DNA from: DATLZB01 sp035574175
GTDB lineage: Bacteria > Pseudomonadota > Alphaproteobacteria > Rhizobiales > Hyphomicrobiaceae
Reading direction: 5' to 3'
Assembly: GCA_035574175.1 (NCBI GenBank)
Contig: DATLZB010000217.1
Span: forward strand, 1-23,269
DNA: 23,269 nt
Shown: positions 7,947 through 14,677 of the stretch, piece by piece
Position numbering within the stretch: the first letter of the stretch is position 1
Layout: every line of letters begins with the position of its first letter
Position numbers and translations under genes: made by a program
Notes under the pieces: generated by a model
What the model saw: only the letters and a program-made list of their open reading frames with translations
Told to the model about the DNA's origin: nothing
Databases searched by the model: none

Positions 7947-10433
7947 ATGTCGCTCGAGTATGCCGATAGCGATCTGCCACGGCTCCTGCCCGAGCCGCTG
8001 GAGAACACGGTCAGGAACTGGCTGGCGCGCTCGGCCGGCGTTTTGTCCGTGATGGCCGCGCTGGCGGGCTGGCTCTGTCTCGTCAGCTGGTCGATCGCTG
8101 ACCCAAGTTTCACGCGCGCTGCAGCCGAGGTCCCGCGCAACCTACTCGGACCGCTCGGCGCTTCGATCTCGGACGTTCTGCTCCAGACGCTGGGCCTGGT
8201 CGCCGTCTGCGCCCTGTTCGGCCCTTTCGTATGGGGTGCAGAGCTAATCCTGGCCGGCTCCATCCCAATGCTACGCGCCAAGCTCGTGCTTTATCCCGTC
8301 GCAATCCTCGCTCTGGCAGGCGGAGCTTCGGCGCTTCCTACCTTCCCGGGATGGCCGCTGCCGAGTGGTCTGGGCGGACTGTTCGGGGACCTCGTCCTCA
8401 ACCTATTCGCCACGGCGATGGCCGCCATCAATGCCGAGCTCGCGGGCCGGGTCGCCGGGCTCCTGCTGCTTGCCGGTGGGCTCGGATTGGCGGTCCACAG
8501 CGTGGGACTGAGCACCGGCAACCTGACCGGCACGATACTTTCCAACCGCGCGCGACTGCCCGGCAGGCCCAAATGGGTGCGACTGCCACAGGTTCACTCC
8601 CCTTTTAGCAGAACGGGGCGGATCGAGCCCCGGCTACCGATGGGCGAGGATGTTGTCGCGCGACGGGAGTCAACAGCTCCGGCCTGGCACGCTGGAGTCA
8701 CTGCTTGGCCGTTCGGGCGCCGGCGGCTGCCCGAGGACTCGACCGAGGACACGGATGCGCATTCCTTCGCCGCCGCCTTTGACGAGGAGGCCGACGACGG
8801 CGTGCGCGAATTCGCAAGAAGGTTTGCGCCTACGACCGCCGTCCAAGCAGCGGCGGGCGAGGCGCCGAGGTCGCCCTCGATGGCGGAGCAGCCCATTCCG
8901 GTTCAGCCTTCCGGCCGCGACTCAGGTGGATACAGCCGACCTAGCGTCGCCCTGCTGCGGCGCCAGAGCTCGACGCGATCCGCGCAGGAACCGGTCGATG
9001 CGGCGCTCAAGGACAACGCGCGCCTGCTCGAAGAGGTGCTTGCCGACTTCGGGATCAAGGGCGAGGTGAAGGCGATCAACCCGGGTCCGGTCGTCACACT
9101 TTACGAATATGAGCCGGCACGTGGCATCAAAATCTCGCGTATCATCGGCCTTGCCGACGACATCGCTCGCTCCATGAGCGCGGTCGGAGTCCGGGTGGCC
9201 GTCGTGCCGGGCCGCAACGTCATCGGCATCGAGGTGCCGAACGCGCAGCGCGAGACAGTTTACCTGAGCGAAATTTTCGACTCGGAGACGTTTCGCAACA
9301 GCTCGGCGATCCTCCCCATCGCCCTCGGCAAATCGATCGGCGGCGAGGCGATCGTCGCGGATCTGGCGCGTATGCCGCACCTGCTGGTGGCCGGGACCAC
9401 GGGGTCCGGCAAATCGGTCGGCATCAACGCCATGATCCTGTCGCTCCTCTTCAAGCTCGGGCCCGAGCGCTGCCGGCTGCTGCTCATCGACCCGAAGATG
9501 CTCGAGCTCTCGGTCTACAACGGCATTCCCCATCTGCTTGCCCCGGTGGTGACCGATCCCGACGAGGCGGTGGCCGCCCTCAACTGGGTCGTGAGGGAGA
9601 TGGAGGAGCGCTACAAGCGCATGGCAAAGTTGTCGGCGCGTAACATCGAGGCGTTCAATGCGCGCCTGCGCCAGGCACGGGCGCGCGGAGAAGCTTTGCA
9701 TCGGACCGTGCAGACCGGATTCGACCCAGACACGGGCGGGGCGATCTTCGAGCGCGAAGCACTAAACCTCGAGCCGCTGCCCTACATCGTGGTGGTGGTC
9801 GACGAGTTCGCCGACCTCATGGCAGTGGCCGGCAAAGAGATAGAGGGAGCGGTGCAACGCCTGGCCCAAATGGCACGGGCCGCCGGCATCCACCTCATCA
9901 TGGCCACGCAAAGGCCCTCGGTCGATATCATCACCGGCACCATCAAGGCCAACTTCCCGACGCGGATCAGCTTCAAGGTGGCATCCAAGGTCGACAGCCG
10001 CACCATCCTCAACGAGCATGGGGCCGAGCAGCTCCTCGGTCGGGGTGACATGCTCTATTCCGGCGGCGCCGATCAGGTGCTCAGAGTGCACGGCGCGTTC
10101 GTCTCGGACGAGGAGGTCGAAGCCGTGGTAAGGGCCCTGCGGCAGGAGGGCGAGCCCAACTACGTGCCAGGCGTGACCGAGACCGCAAGCGAGACAATCA
10201 CGGCCGTCAACCCGGTTGACGGAGACGACGACCTTTATGCCACAGCGGTGGCGTTGGTGCGCAGTCACGGAAGGGCGTCGATCAGCTATCTGCAACGCCG
10301 GCTCGGCATCGGCTACAACCGTGCCGCTTCCCTCATGGAGCAGATGGAGGAGGAAGGCGTGGTCGGGCCTGCCAACCACCTCGGCAAGCGCGAAATCCTG
10401 ACGCCTGCAAGGGGCCGCGAATCAAATCGATAG
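7947..10433 (+). CDS. ftsK: DNA translocase FtsK/SpoIIIE
   Basis: An 828-residue septal DNA translocase that pumps chromosomal DNA towards dif and activates XerCD recombination during division. The N-terminal membrane domain has about four helices (roughly 27-52, 75-103, 108-128 and 145-190). A low-complexity charged linker follows (about 200-350), then the alpha/beta motor domain beginning LKDNARLLEEVLADFGIKGE. Walker A is GTTGSGKS (483-490) and Walker B is VVVVDEFADL (615-624), with the FtsK signature ATQRPSVDIITGTIKANFPTR. Residues about 761-828 form the winged-helix gamma domain (ISYLQRRLGIGYNRAASLMEQME) that reads KOPS-type polarity sequences. I start at 7947 (SMSLEYADSD...) because upstream in-frame codons overlap the aminotransferase. 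It is the last gene of a four-gene run and converges on a minus-strand gene 26 bases away. Confidence 0.96.
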   Translation: MSLEYADSDLPRLLPEPLENTVRNWLARSAGVLSVMAALAGWLCLVSWSIADPSFTRAAAEVPRNLLGPLGASISDVLLQTLGLVAVCALFGPFVWGAELILAGSIPMLRAKLVLYPVAILALAGGASALPTFPGWPLPSGLGGLFGDLVLNLFATAMAAINAELAGRVAGLLLLAGGLGLAVHSVGLSTGNLTGTILSNRARLPGRPKWVRLPQVHSPFSRTGRIEPRLPMGEDVVARRESTAPAWHAGVTAWPFGRRRLPEDSTEDTDAHSFAAAFDEEADDGVREFARRFAPTTAVQAAAGEAPRSPSMAEQPIPVQPSGRDSGGYSRPSVALLRRQSSTRSAQEPVDAALKDNARLLEEVLADFGIKGEVKAINPGPVVTLYEYEPARGIKISRIIGLADDIARSMSAVGVRVAVVPGRNVIGIEVPNAQRETVYLSEIFDSETFRNSSAILPIALGKSIGGEAIVADLARMPHLLVAGTTGSGKSVGINAMILSLLFKLGPERCRLLLIDPKMLELSVYNGIPHLLAPVVTDPDEAVAALNWVVREMEERYKRMAKLSARNIEAFNARLRQARARGEALHRTVQTGFDPDTGGAIFEREALNLEPLPYIVVVVDEFADLMAVAGKEIEGAVQRLAQMARAAGIHLIMATQRPSVDIITGTIKANFPTRISFKVASKVDSRTILNEHGAEQLLGRGDMLYSGGADQVLRVHGAFVSDEEVEAVVRALRQEGEPNYVPGVTETASETITAVNPVDGDDDLYATAVALVRSHGRASISYLQRRLGIGYNRAASLMEQMEEEGVVGPANHLGKREILTPARGRESNR

Positions 10434-10459
10434 GTCCACGGCGCTCCATAGGCATCGCT

Positions 10460-11089
10460 TCATTGAACGGGTTTGGCGGCGTGGTCCGGCATGGCAAGCA
10501 CGACGGCGCCGAAGCAAACAAGCGATACCACGAACCAGCCAGTCAACAGGGCAGGCGTTGAGAAGTTCGGAATGAGCAGGAAGGCGGTCGTCATGACACC
10601 AGCGATGTTGCCGAGCGTGCTCACGCCGTAGATCACGCCCGAGGCCACGCCAGCGCTCCGGCCTTCACCGGCGAAGGTCTCCGCCAGGACGGGTAGGATT
10701 GCGGAAAGGGCTGCGACGGGGATCAGGAAAAGGAGCCCGCAGGCGGCGGCAAGCCCCGCCCAGAGCTGTTCGAAGCTCGTCTCGATGAGGCGCAACAAGG
10801 GCCGGCCGGCGAAAGCGACGAGTGCGAAGAAGGTGACGCCGATCAGGCCCTGCACGGCAATGGCTACGCGCCGTCGGTGTGTCTTCAAACGGGAGGTAAA
10901 GCTGCCCATGAACGCGCCGGCACTGAACGCGGCCAGGAACGTCGAAATCAGGAACGCCCACACGATGAGCGTGGTGCCGAAGTGCGGCGCGAGCAGTCGC
11001 GACGCAACGAGCTGAAAGCCCATGCTGAGGAAGCCCTGGAGCAGCGCCAGCATCAGGACGACGCCGGCTAGGGCGGTTCCAAAGCGCAT
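10460..11089 (-). CDS. Six-helix membrane protein, MFS-like half of the fused MFS/spermidine synthase family
   Basis: A 209-residue, very hydrophobic protein with about six predicted membrane helices (near 5-33, 39-62, 74-92, 108-135, 145-170 and 178-200). The start FGTALAGVVLMLALLQGFLSMGFQLVASRLLAPHFGTTLIVWAFLIS resembles the membrane half of bacterial spermidine-synthase-like fusion proteins, which carry the pattern E/Q-LVxxRLLAPxFGxSxxVW. At six helices it is half the size of a full MFS transporter. It begins one base after the stop of the spermidine-synthase-like gene, so the two are surely co-transcribed and probably form one complex at the inner membrane (inference). Function of the fused family is largely unknown; polyamine-type transfer or export is only a guess. 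It converges on ftsK with a 26-base gap without an obvious terminator. Confidence 0.82.
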   Translation of the reverse strand: MRFGTALAGVVLMLALLQGFLSMGFQLVASRLLAPHFGTTLIVWAFLISTFLAAFSAGAFMGSFTSRLKTHRRRVAIAVQGLIGVTFFALVAFAGRPLLRLIETSFEQLWAGLAAACGLLFLIPVAALSAILPVLAETFAGEGRSAGVASGVIYGVSTLGNIAGVMTTAFLLIPNFSTPALLTGWFVVSLVCFGAVVLAMPDHAAKPVQ

Positions 11090-11090
11090 G

Positions 11091-12047
11091 CTATCTCGGT
11101 TTGAGATCGAGGTACTCGACGGGGGCGAAGTCGTCGGTCAACACGGGGGCCTCCTCGGAGAGCGCAATGCCGGCCGCGTCGGAAGCCTGGTTCTTCAGCG
11201 CGGCGAAGTCCACGCCCCAACGCCTAAGATCGGGCAAGGCTGCGACGTCCTTTCCCTTAACGAGCGCAAGCAGGTCGGGTGCCCGGTACTTCACTGCCGC
11301 CGCGACGACATTGCCGGTCGCCGGTCCGCCGAAGAGGACGACCTGGGGAAACGCCTCTCGGAGGGTGCGCAGATGACTTTCAAAGAGCAGTCCGCCGTAG
11401 TGCAGGTTGGTGAGCAGTACGCCATCGGGGGCGAGGCGCTCGGCAATGAGCCGATAGAACTCGACCGTGGTCAGGTGGAATGGCACTTGGCTGTTGCGGA
11501 CGAAGGCATCGAGCACCACCCAGTCCCAAGTTTCGGTCGAGCGCGCGATGTGGCGGCGGCCGTCGCCGAGGACGACCCGATCGCCGGCGCTCTCTCGGAA
11601 GCCGGTGTGGCGCTTGGCCACGTCCAGGATCATGGGATCGATTTCGACGGTGGTCAGCCGGGCATGAGGATAGGTCGGGCCAAACAGACGGTTGAGGGCG
11701 CCGGCCCCGAGCCCAATGCTCAGCACGTTGCGCGGGTTGTCTTTCACCAGGGCGGCGCCGAACAACATGCCGGTGTAGCCAATCACCTGCCGCCTCGGAT
11801 CGGCAAGATCGATGGCCGAGACCGTGGCGCCGTTCTCCATGCGGCGGAACCTGACGATGCTACCCTCCCGCTCCAGTACGAGGTAGTTGTAGACCGACTC
11901 GAAAACGAGCTCTGATCGGGCGAACGCGCGTGCCTCGAGGAGGAGCGAAGCGGCGGCCGCGAGGGCGGCCAGCGCCCCTACCAGGCGGAAGCTCCTTAGA
12001 TCGCGGCGGGGGCGCGGCGATGGTGATTGTGGAGCGGATGTAGACAT
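11091..12047 (-). CDS. Membrane-anchored spermidine-synthase-like methyltransferase-fold protein
   Basis: A 318-residue protein with one N-terminal membrane segment (about 20-40) followed by a Rossmann domain of the spermidine synthase family. Visible motifs are LSIGLGAGALNR (AdoMet-binding loop, 109-120), TTVEIDPMIL (132-141), VVLGDGRRH (158-166), WVVLDAF (176-182) and the C-terminal LTDDFAPVEYL, which is typical of fused MFS/spermidine synthases. The polyamine-specific aspartates of true SpeE are not clearly matched, so aminopropyl transfer is unproven. The start at 12047 is chosen because the membrane helix follows at a normal distance; an ATG at 12125 would add 26 residues, and neither has a clear ribosome-binding site. 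It diverges from the LolA gene and is the first gene of a two-gene unit. Confidence 0.85.
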   Translation of the reverse strand: MSTSAPQSPSPRPRRDLRSFRLVGALAALAAAASLLLEARAFARSELVFESVYNYLVLEREGSIVRFRRMENGATVSAIDLADPRRQVIGYTGMLFGAALVKDNPRNVLSIGLGAGALNRLFGPTYPHARLTTVEIDPMILDVAKRHTGFRESAGDRVVLGDGRRHIARSTETWDWVVLDAFVRNSQVPFHLTTVEFYRLIAERLAPDGVLLTNLHYGGLLFESHLRTLREAFPQVVLFGGPATGNVVAAAVKYRAPDLLALVKGKDVAALPDLRRWGVDFAALKNQASDAAGIALSEEAPVLTDDFAPVEYLDLKPR

Positions 12048-12200
12048 TGGCCGGGAGACTAACTTCCCACTGCGCGCGTAACAATGCACCGGCCGAGGGC
12101 GGCGCCAAGAGCTGAAAACGCGCAACGCCGCCGTCGCCGCCTACTTCTTGTCTCATTGTTGGGACATGCCGGACCCAGGCACCGAGGATCCGGGGGAACA
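12048..12200. promoter_or_regulatory. Divergent intergenic region (spermidine-synthase-like / lolA)
   Basis: These 153 bases separate two divergent genes. I see the lolA ribosome-binding site at the right end but no convincing promoter hexamers. An in-frame extension of either gene into this stretch shows no conservation signature. Confidence 0.25.
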
Positions 12201-12914
12201 ATGGGCATCCTGCGCACATGGGGAGTGGCGGCCGTGGGCCTCAGTCTTGCCGTCGCGAGCGGCGGGCAGGGCATGGCCCAGCAAGCGAAAGGCGCGAACG
12301 CGGCCGACCCCGTGGAGGCCGCTTGGCCGGCAATGATTACCAATGAGCAGGGGGACGGTACCACCCTGAGCAAGGAACAGATCGAGGCGGTCAATAGGGT
12401 CAGCGCCTATTTCAATGGCATCGACACGCTGAAGGGCTCGTTCCTGCAAACCGATCCCGACAAGAAACAGGCGAAGGGCAAGTTTTACGTCAAGCGGCCC
12501 GGATTGTTTCGATTCGACTATGGAGCGCCCACCAAAAAGGTGATGATCTCGGACGGCCGCTTTCTCGCCATCCAGGACCCCGATCTGCAGAATCCGGATA
12601 CCTTCGAGCTCGATCAGACGCCCTTCCGCCTACTGCTCCGAAAAGACGTGGATTTAATGCGCGATGCGCGCATCGTCGATGTGAAGCAGGCCGACGACCT
12701 GATCGTCGTCGCGCTGCAAGACAAGAGCCCGGACGCACCCGGAAAGATTCAGCTTTTCCTGTCGACCAAGCCGGAGGTGACACTCAGGGAATGGGTGATC
12801 ACGGACGCACAGGGGCTTGAGACCCGCGTCGAAGTGTCTGACCTTGACCGATCCGGAGTCGGCGTCGATCCCCGCCTTTTCGTTCGGGACAATCCGGCGC
12901 TGAAGAAGCTCTAA
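12201..12914 (+). CDS. lolA: LolA-family outer-membrane lipoprotein carrier protein
   Basis: A 237-residue periplasmic protein of the LolA family, which ferries lipoproteins from the LolCDE transporter to the outer membrane. A signal peptide is evident (MGILRTW then a hydrophobic core to about residue 26, likely cleaved near GMAQ). The mature part shows the family pattern: VNRVSAYFNGIDTLKGSFLQ, GKFYVKRPGLFRFDY, KKVMISDGRFLAIQDPDLQN and FRLLLRKDVDL. The alphaproteobacterial form has an extended N-terminal linker, as here (residues 27-60). The ATG at 12201 has GGGGGAA just upstream. In many Rhizobiales lolA directly follows ftsK; here two minus-strand genes separate them. A putative small RNA lies downstream. 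Confidence 0.9.
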   Translation: MGILRTWGVAAVGLSLAVASGGQGMAQQAKGANAADPVEAAWPAMITNEQGDGTTLSKEQIEAVNRVSAYFNGIDTLKGSFLQTDPDKKQAKGKFYVKRPGLFRFDYGAPTKKVMISDGRFLAIQDPDLQNPDTFELDQTPFRLLLRKDVDLMRDARIVDVKQADDLIVVALQDKSPDAPGKIQLFLSTKPEVTLREWVITDAQGLETRVEVSDLDRSGVGVDPRLFVRDNPALKKL

Positions 12915-12981
12915 CGTTGCCCGCCCGCCGCGCCGTGTGGCGTATTCGCACCTGCACAACACTCAAACTGGGGATAACTCG

Positions 12982-12996
12982 GTTACAGTTGGTAAC
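12982..12996. repeat. Inverted repeat GTTAC-N5-GTAAC
   Basis: A short perfect dyad, five-base arms with a five-base spacer, lies about 70 bases after the lolA stop and about 30 bases upstream of the putative small-RNA promoter. Its size and AT content, against a GC-rich background, would fit a regulator operator, but no binding protein can be named and the arms are short enough to arise by chance. Confidence 0.25.
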
Positions 12997-13025
12997 ATTT
13001 TCGTGATCATACGGCTTACCCACTG

Positions 13026-13053
13026 TTGAAATCCGCGCTGTTGCGCTTAAGTC
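13026..13053 (+). promoter_or_regulatory. Possible sigma-70-type promoter of the putative small RNA
   Basis: TTGAAA (13026-13031) and TAAGTC (13048-13053) are separated by 16 bases, a plausible though imperfect alphaproteobacterial housekeeping promoter. The predicted transcription start, near 13060, falls four bases before the first base-paired arm of the structured region. The -10 element is weak, so the call rests mostly on its position. Confidence 0.35.
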
Positions 13054-13059
13054 ATGCGC

Positions 13060-13198
13060 ATGCAGGCGATGTTCCCCTGTATCGGTAGTGCCCCCCGTCT
13101 AACCGAAGACATCGCCTGTGGCACCGGTTTCCCTCCCGGTGTCTAGCGCTAGATAGCGCCCTTGCGCCCAACTCCTCCCCCCGGAGTTGGGCGCTTTT
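13060..13198 (+). ncRNA. Putative trans-acting small RNA with C-rich loops
   Basis: This stretch folds into three successive hairpins on the plus strand. Hairpin 1 pairs AGGCGATGT (13064-13072) with ACATCGCCT (13109-13117) and has an inner stem TCGGT/ACCGA whose loop carries six C in a row. Hairpin 2 (13120-13143) pairs CACCGG with CCGGTG around the loop TTTCCCTC. Hairpin 3 is a 12-bp terminator with loop TCCCCCC. Between 2 and 3 lies the perfect palindrome TCTAGCGCTAGA (13142-13153). Three C-rich loops able to pair with GGGG/GGAGG ribosome-binding sites are typical of alphaproteobacterial regulatory RNAs (suhB- and alpha-r14-like families), but I cannot confirm membership. It lies between convergent genes, so a cis-riboswitch role is unlikely; it could also be a processed lolA 3' UTR. 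Confidence 0.5.
13164..13198 (+). terminator. Strong Rho-independent terminator
   Basis: A perfect 12-bp stem, GCGCCCAACTCC (13164-13175) with GGAGTTGGGCGC (13183-13194), closes a seven-base TCCCCCC loop and is followed by TTTT. The U-run is only on the plus-strand side, so it ends plus-strand transcripts: the putative small RNA and any lolA read-through. The opposite strand lacks a U-run and so is not an efficient terminator for the minus-strand gene ending at 13215. Confidence 0.85.
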
Positions 13199-13214
13199 CA
13201 TCGGGCCGCAGCGT

Positions 13215-13724
13215 TCAGGCCGTTTCGCGCACTCTTGAGGTGTCGCCTTCGGTCGCCTCCTGCGCCGCTACGCCGGCGAGGATGGCATCGACCTTTTTCA
13301 GCTCATCGGTAAGACGGCGCAACCTGGCCGCGATCTTGTCGACGAAATGCTCGGCCAGCGTGGGGTCCTCCACCATCTGCGCCTCCAGGCCCTCGCGTGC
13401 AATCCGAAAGGCTCGAACCGGCGCTTGCGCCAGCACCGTCGAGGTGTGCTCGGCTTCGATCAGCATAGCCATTTCAGCGATCAGCGACCCGGGCTGGATG
13501 GGCTCGTTCAACGGAATCCTGTCCGGGCCCAACGTGCGCACTGCGCCGTCCGATACAATCAGCAACGCCGCGTTACCGGTGCGACCGTGTTCGATCAGAG
13601 CTTGGCCGGGTCGGAACACGACCCGCTCGGCGCGGCGAGCAATCTCCGTAATCTGGAGAGGCTTCAGGCCGCGAAAGATCTCAACGTTCAGAAAATGCAC
13701 CAGCAGTGCGTCGACAACGGCCAT
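13215..13724 (-). CDS. Stand-alone cyclic-nucleotide-binding-like domain protein
   Basis: A 169-residue protein consisting of one cNMP-binding beta-barrel (about residues 8-115: FLNVEIFRGL, RAERVVFRPGQALIEHG, ALLIVSDGAV, PGSLIAEMAMLIEAEHTSTVLA) and a C-terminal helical tail (118-155). No DNA-binding helix-turn-helix follows, so it is not a CRP/FNR regulator. The phosphate-binding cassette keeps E84, but the usual arginine before the T-V-x-A strand is replaced by H93 (AEHTSTV), so cAMP or cGMP binding is doubtful. It may be a protein-interaction or small-molecule sensor. The start at 13724 has GGGAA about eight bases upstream. It lies 138 bases downstream of the response regulator on the same strand; a functional link is possible but unproven. 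Confidence 0.85.
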   Translation of the reverse strand: MAVVDALLVHFLNVEIFRGLKPLQITEIARRAERVVFRPGQALIEHGRTGNAALLIVSDGAVRTLGPDRIPLNEPIQPGSLIAEMAMLIEAEHTSTVLAQAPVRAFRIAREGLEAQMVEDPTLAEHFVDKIAARLRRLTDELKKVDAILAGVAAQEATEGDTSRVRETA

Positions 13725-13862
13725 CCAATCAGTTCCCGTGTGGCGCCATAGTCTGCGCGCGTGCCGAAGCAGTCGGCTGATTCGCCGTCTCGGTCCAGGG
13801 GTGTGGGTAACAGCAGGGCAGCGGTGCCGACGCCCGGTTCGCGCCGCGAGCCCGAGCGCCGG

Positions 13863-14549
13863 TCAGGGCACCAGTTTGTAGCCGCCCGACTCGGTCACGA
13901 GCAGCTCGGGGTTGGATGCGTCCTTTTCAATCTTCTGGCGGAGCCGGTAGATGTGCGTCTCCAGCGTATGTGTCGTCACACCGGCGTTGTAGCCCCAAAC
14001 CTCGTGCAGCAGGACGTCGCGACCGACCACCTTCTCGCCGGCCCGATAGAGGTATTTCAAGATCGAGGTTTCCTTCTCGGTCAACCGGATCTTGGCGCCC
14101 TTTTCGCCGAGCAGCAGCTTGGCGGCCGGTTTGAACGTGTACGGACCGATTGTGAAGACGGCGTCCTCACTCTGCTCGTGCTGGCGCAACTGGGCGCGAA
14201 TGCGGGCAAGCAGCACGGCAAACTTGAACGGCTTCGTGACGTAGTCGTTGGCGCCAGCATCAAGGCCCAGGATCATGTCGGCGTCGGACGCATTGCCCGT
14301 CAACATGATGATGGGCGCCTTGTAGCCGCCCTTGCGCAGCAACTTGCAGGCCTCGCGACCATCAAGGTCCGGCAAGCCGACATCCAACACGATCAAGTCG
14401 AAATGTTGCGAACGCGCAAGCTCCAGCCCCTTGGCTGCCGTCGCCGCCGTGGCAAGCTCGAACTCGTCGTGCATGGCAAGCTGGCTCCTGAGCGAATCTC
14501 GGAGCTCATCGTCGTCGTCGACAATGAGAATCTTCCGGGCAGCGCTCAT
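13863..14549 (-). CDS. OmpR/PhoB-family response regulator
   Basis: A 228-residue two-component regulator. The receiver domain (6-120) has the acidic pair D11/D12, phosphoacceptor D56 (LIVLDVGLPD), T84 (MLTG) and K106 (YVTKPFKF). The C-terminal winged-helix domain (about 130-228) shows IRLTEKETSILKYLYRAGEK, LLHEVWGYNAGVTTHTLETHIYRLRQKIE and the final SGGYKLVP. It should bind direct repeats as a dimer when phosphorylated. The VTTHTLETHIYRLRQK version is characteristic of a conserved alphaproteobacterial orphan regulator, and no histidine kinase gene is nearby. The start at 14549 is fixed by AGGAGAAG nine or so bases upstream; the ATG at 14591 is rejected. Its targets are unknown. Confidence 0.93.
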   Translation of the reverse strand: MSAARKILIVDDDDELRDSLRSQLAMHDEFELATAATAAKGLELARSQHFDLIVLDVGLPDLDGREACKLLRKGGYKAPIIMLTGNASDADMILGLDAGANDYVTKPFKFAVLLARIRAQLRQHEQSEDAVFTIGPYTFKPAAKLLLGEKGAKIRLTEKETSILKYLYRAGEKVVGRDVLLHEVWGYNAGVTTHTLETHIYRLRQKIEKDASNPELLVTESGGYKLVP

Positions 14550-14677
14550 GCTAAGCTTCTCCTCGTTTCCACCCCGCAACCAGCGCCTCAATAATTAGTA
14601 GCATCGGATCAAGCGGCGCCAAAGTCCGTGGCGTGGGCATGAGGGCCCCCGCCCGAGCGGAAAGGGACGACGTTCCA
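14550..14677. promoter_or_regulatory. Divergent intergenic region (response regulator / L,D-transpeptidase)
   Basis: This gap contains the only AT-rich patch nearby (about 14589-14601, ATAATTAGTA), a likely -10 area for one or both divergent promoters. On the minus strand TTGGCG precedes TACTAA at a spacing of 16, a weak promoter candidate for the regulator. The regulator's ribosome-binding site lies at the left end. Confidence 0.3.

Noticed and set aside
10434..10459. Terminator in the gap between convergent ftsK and the six-helix membrane gene
   Set aside because: The 26 bases contain no stem of useful length and no U-run.
11022..11915. 297-codon plus-strand frame over the spermidine-synthase-like gene
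   Set aside because: Shadow of the minus-strand gene, which carries methyltransferase motifs; no start signal or domain in the shadow.
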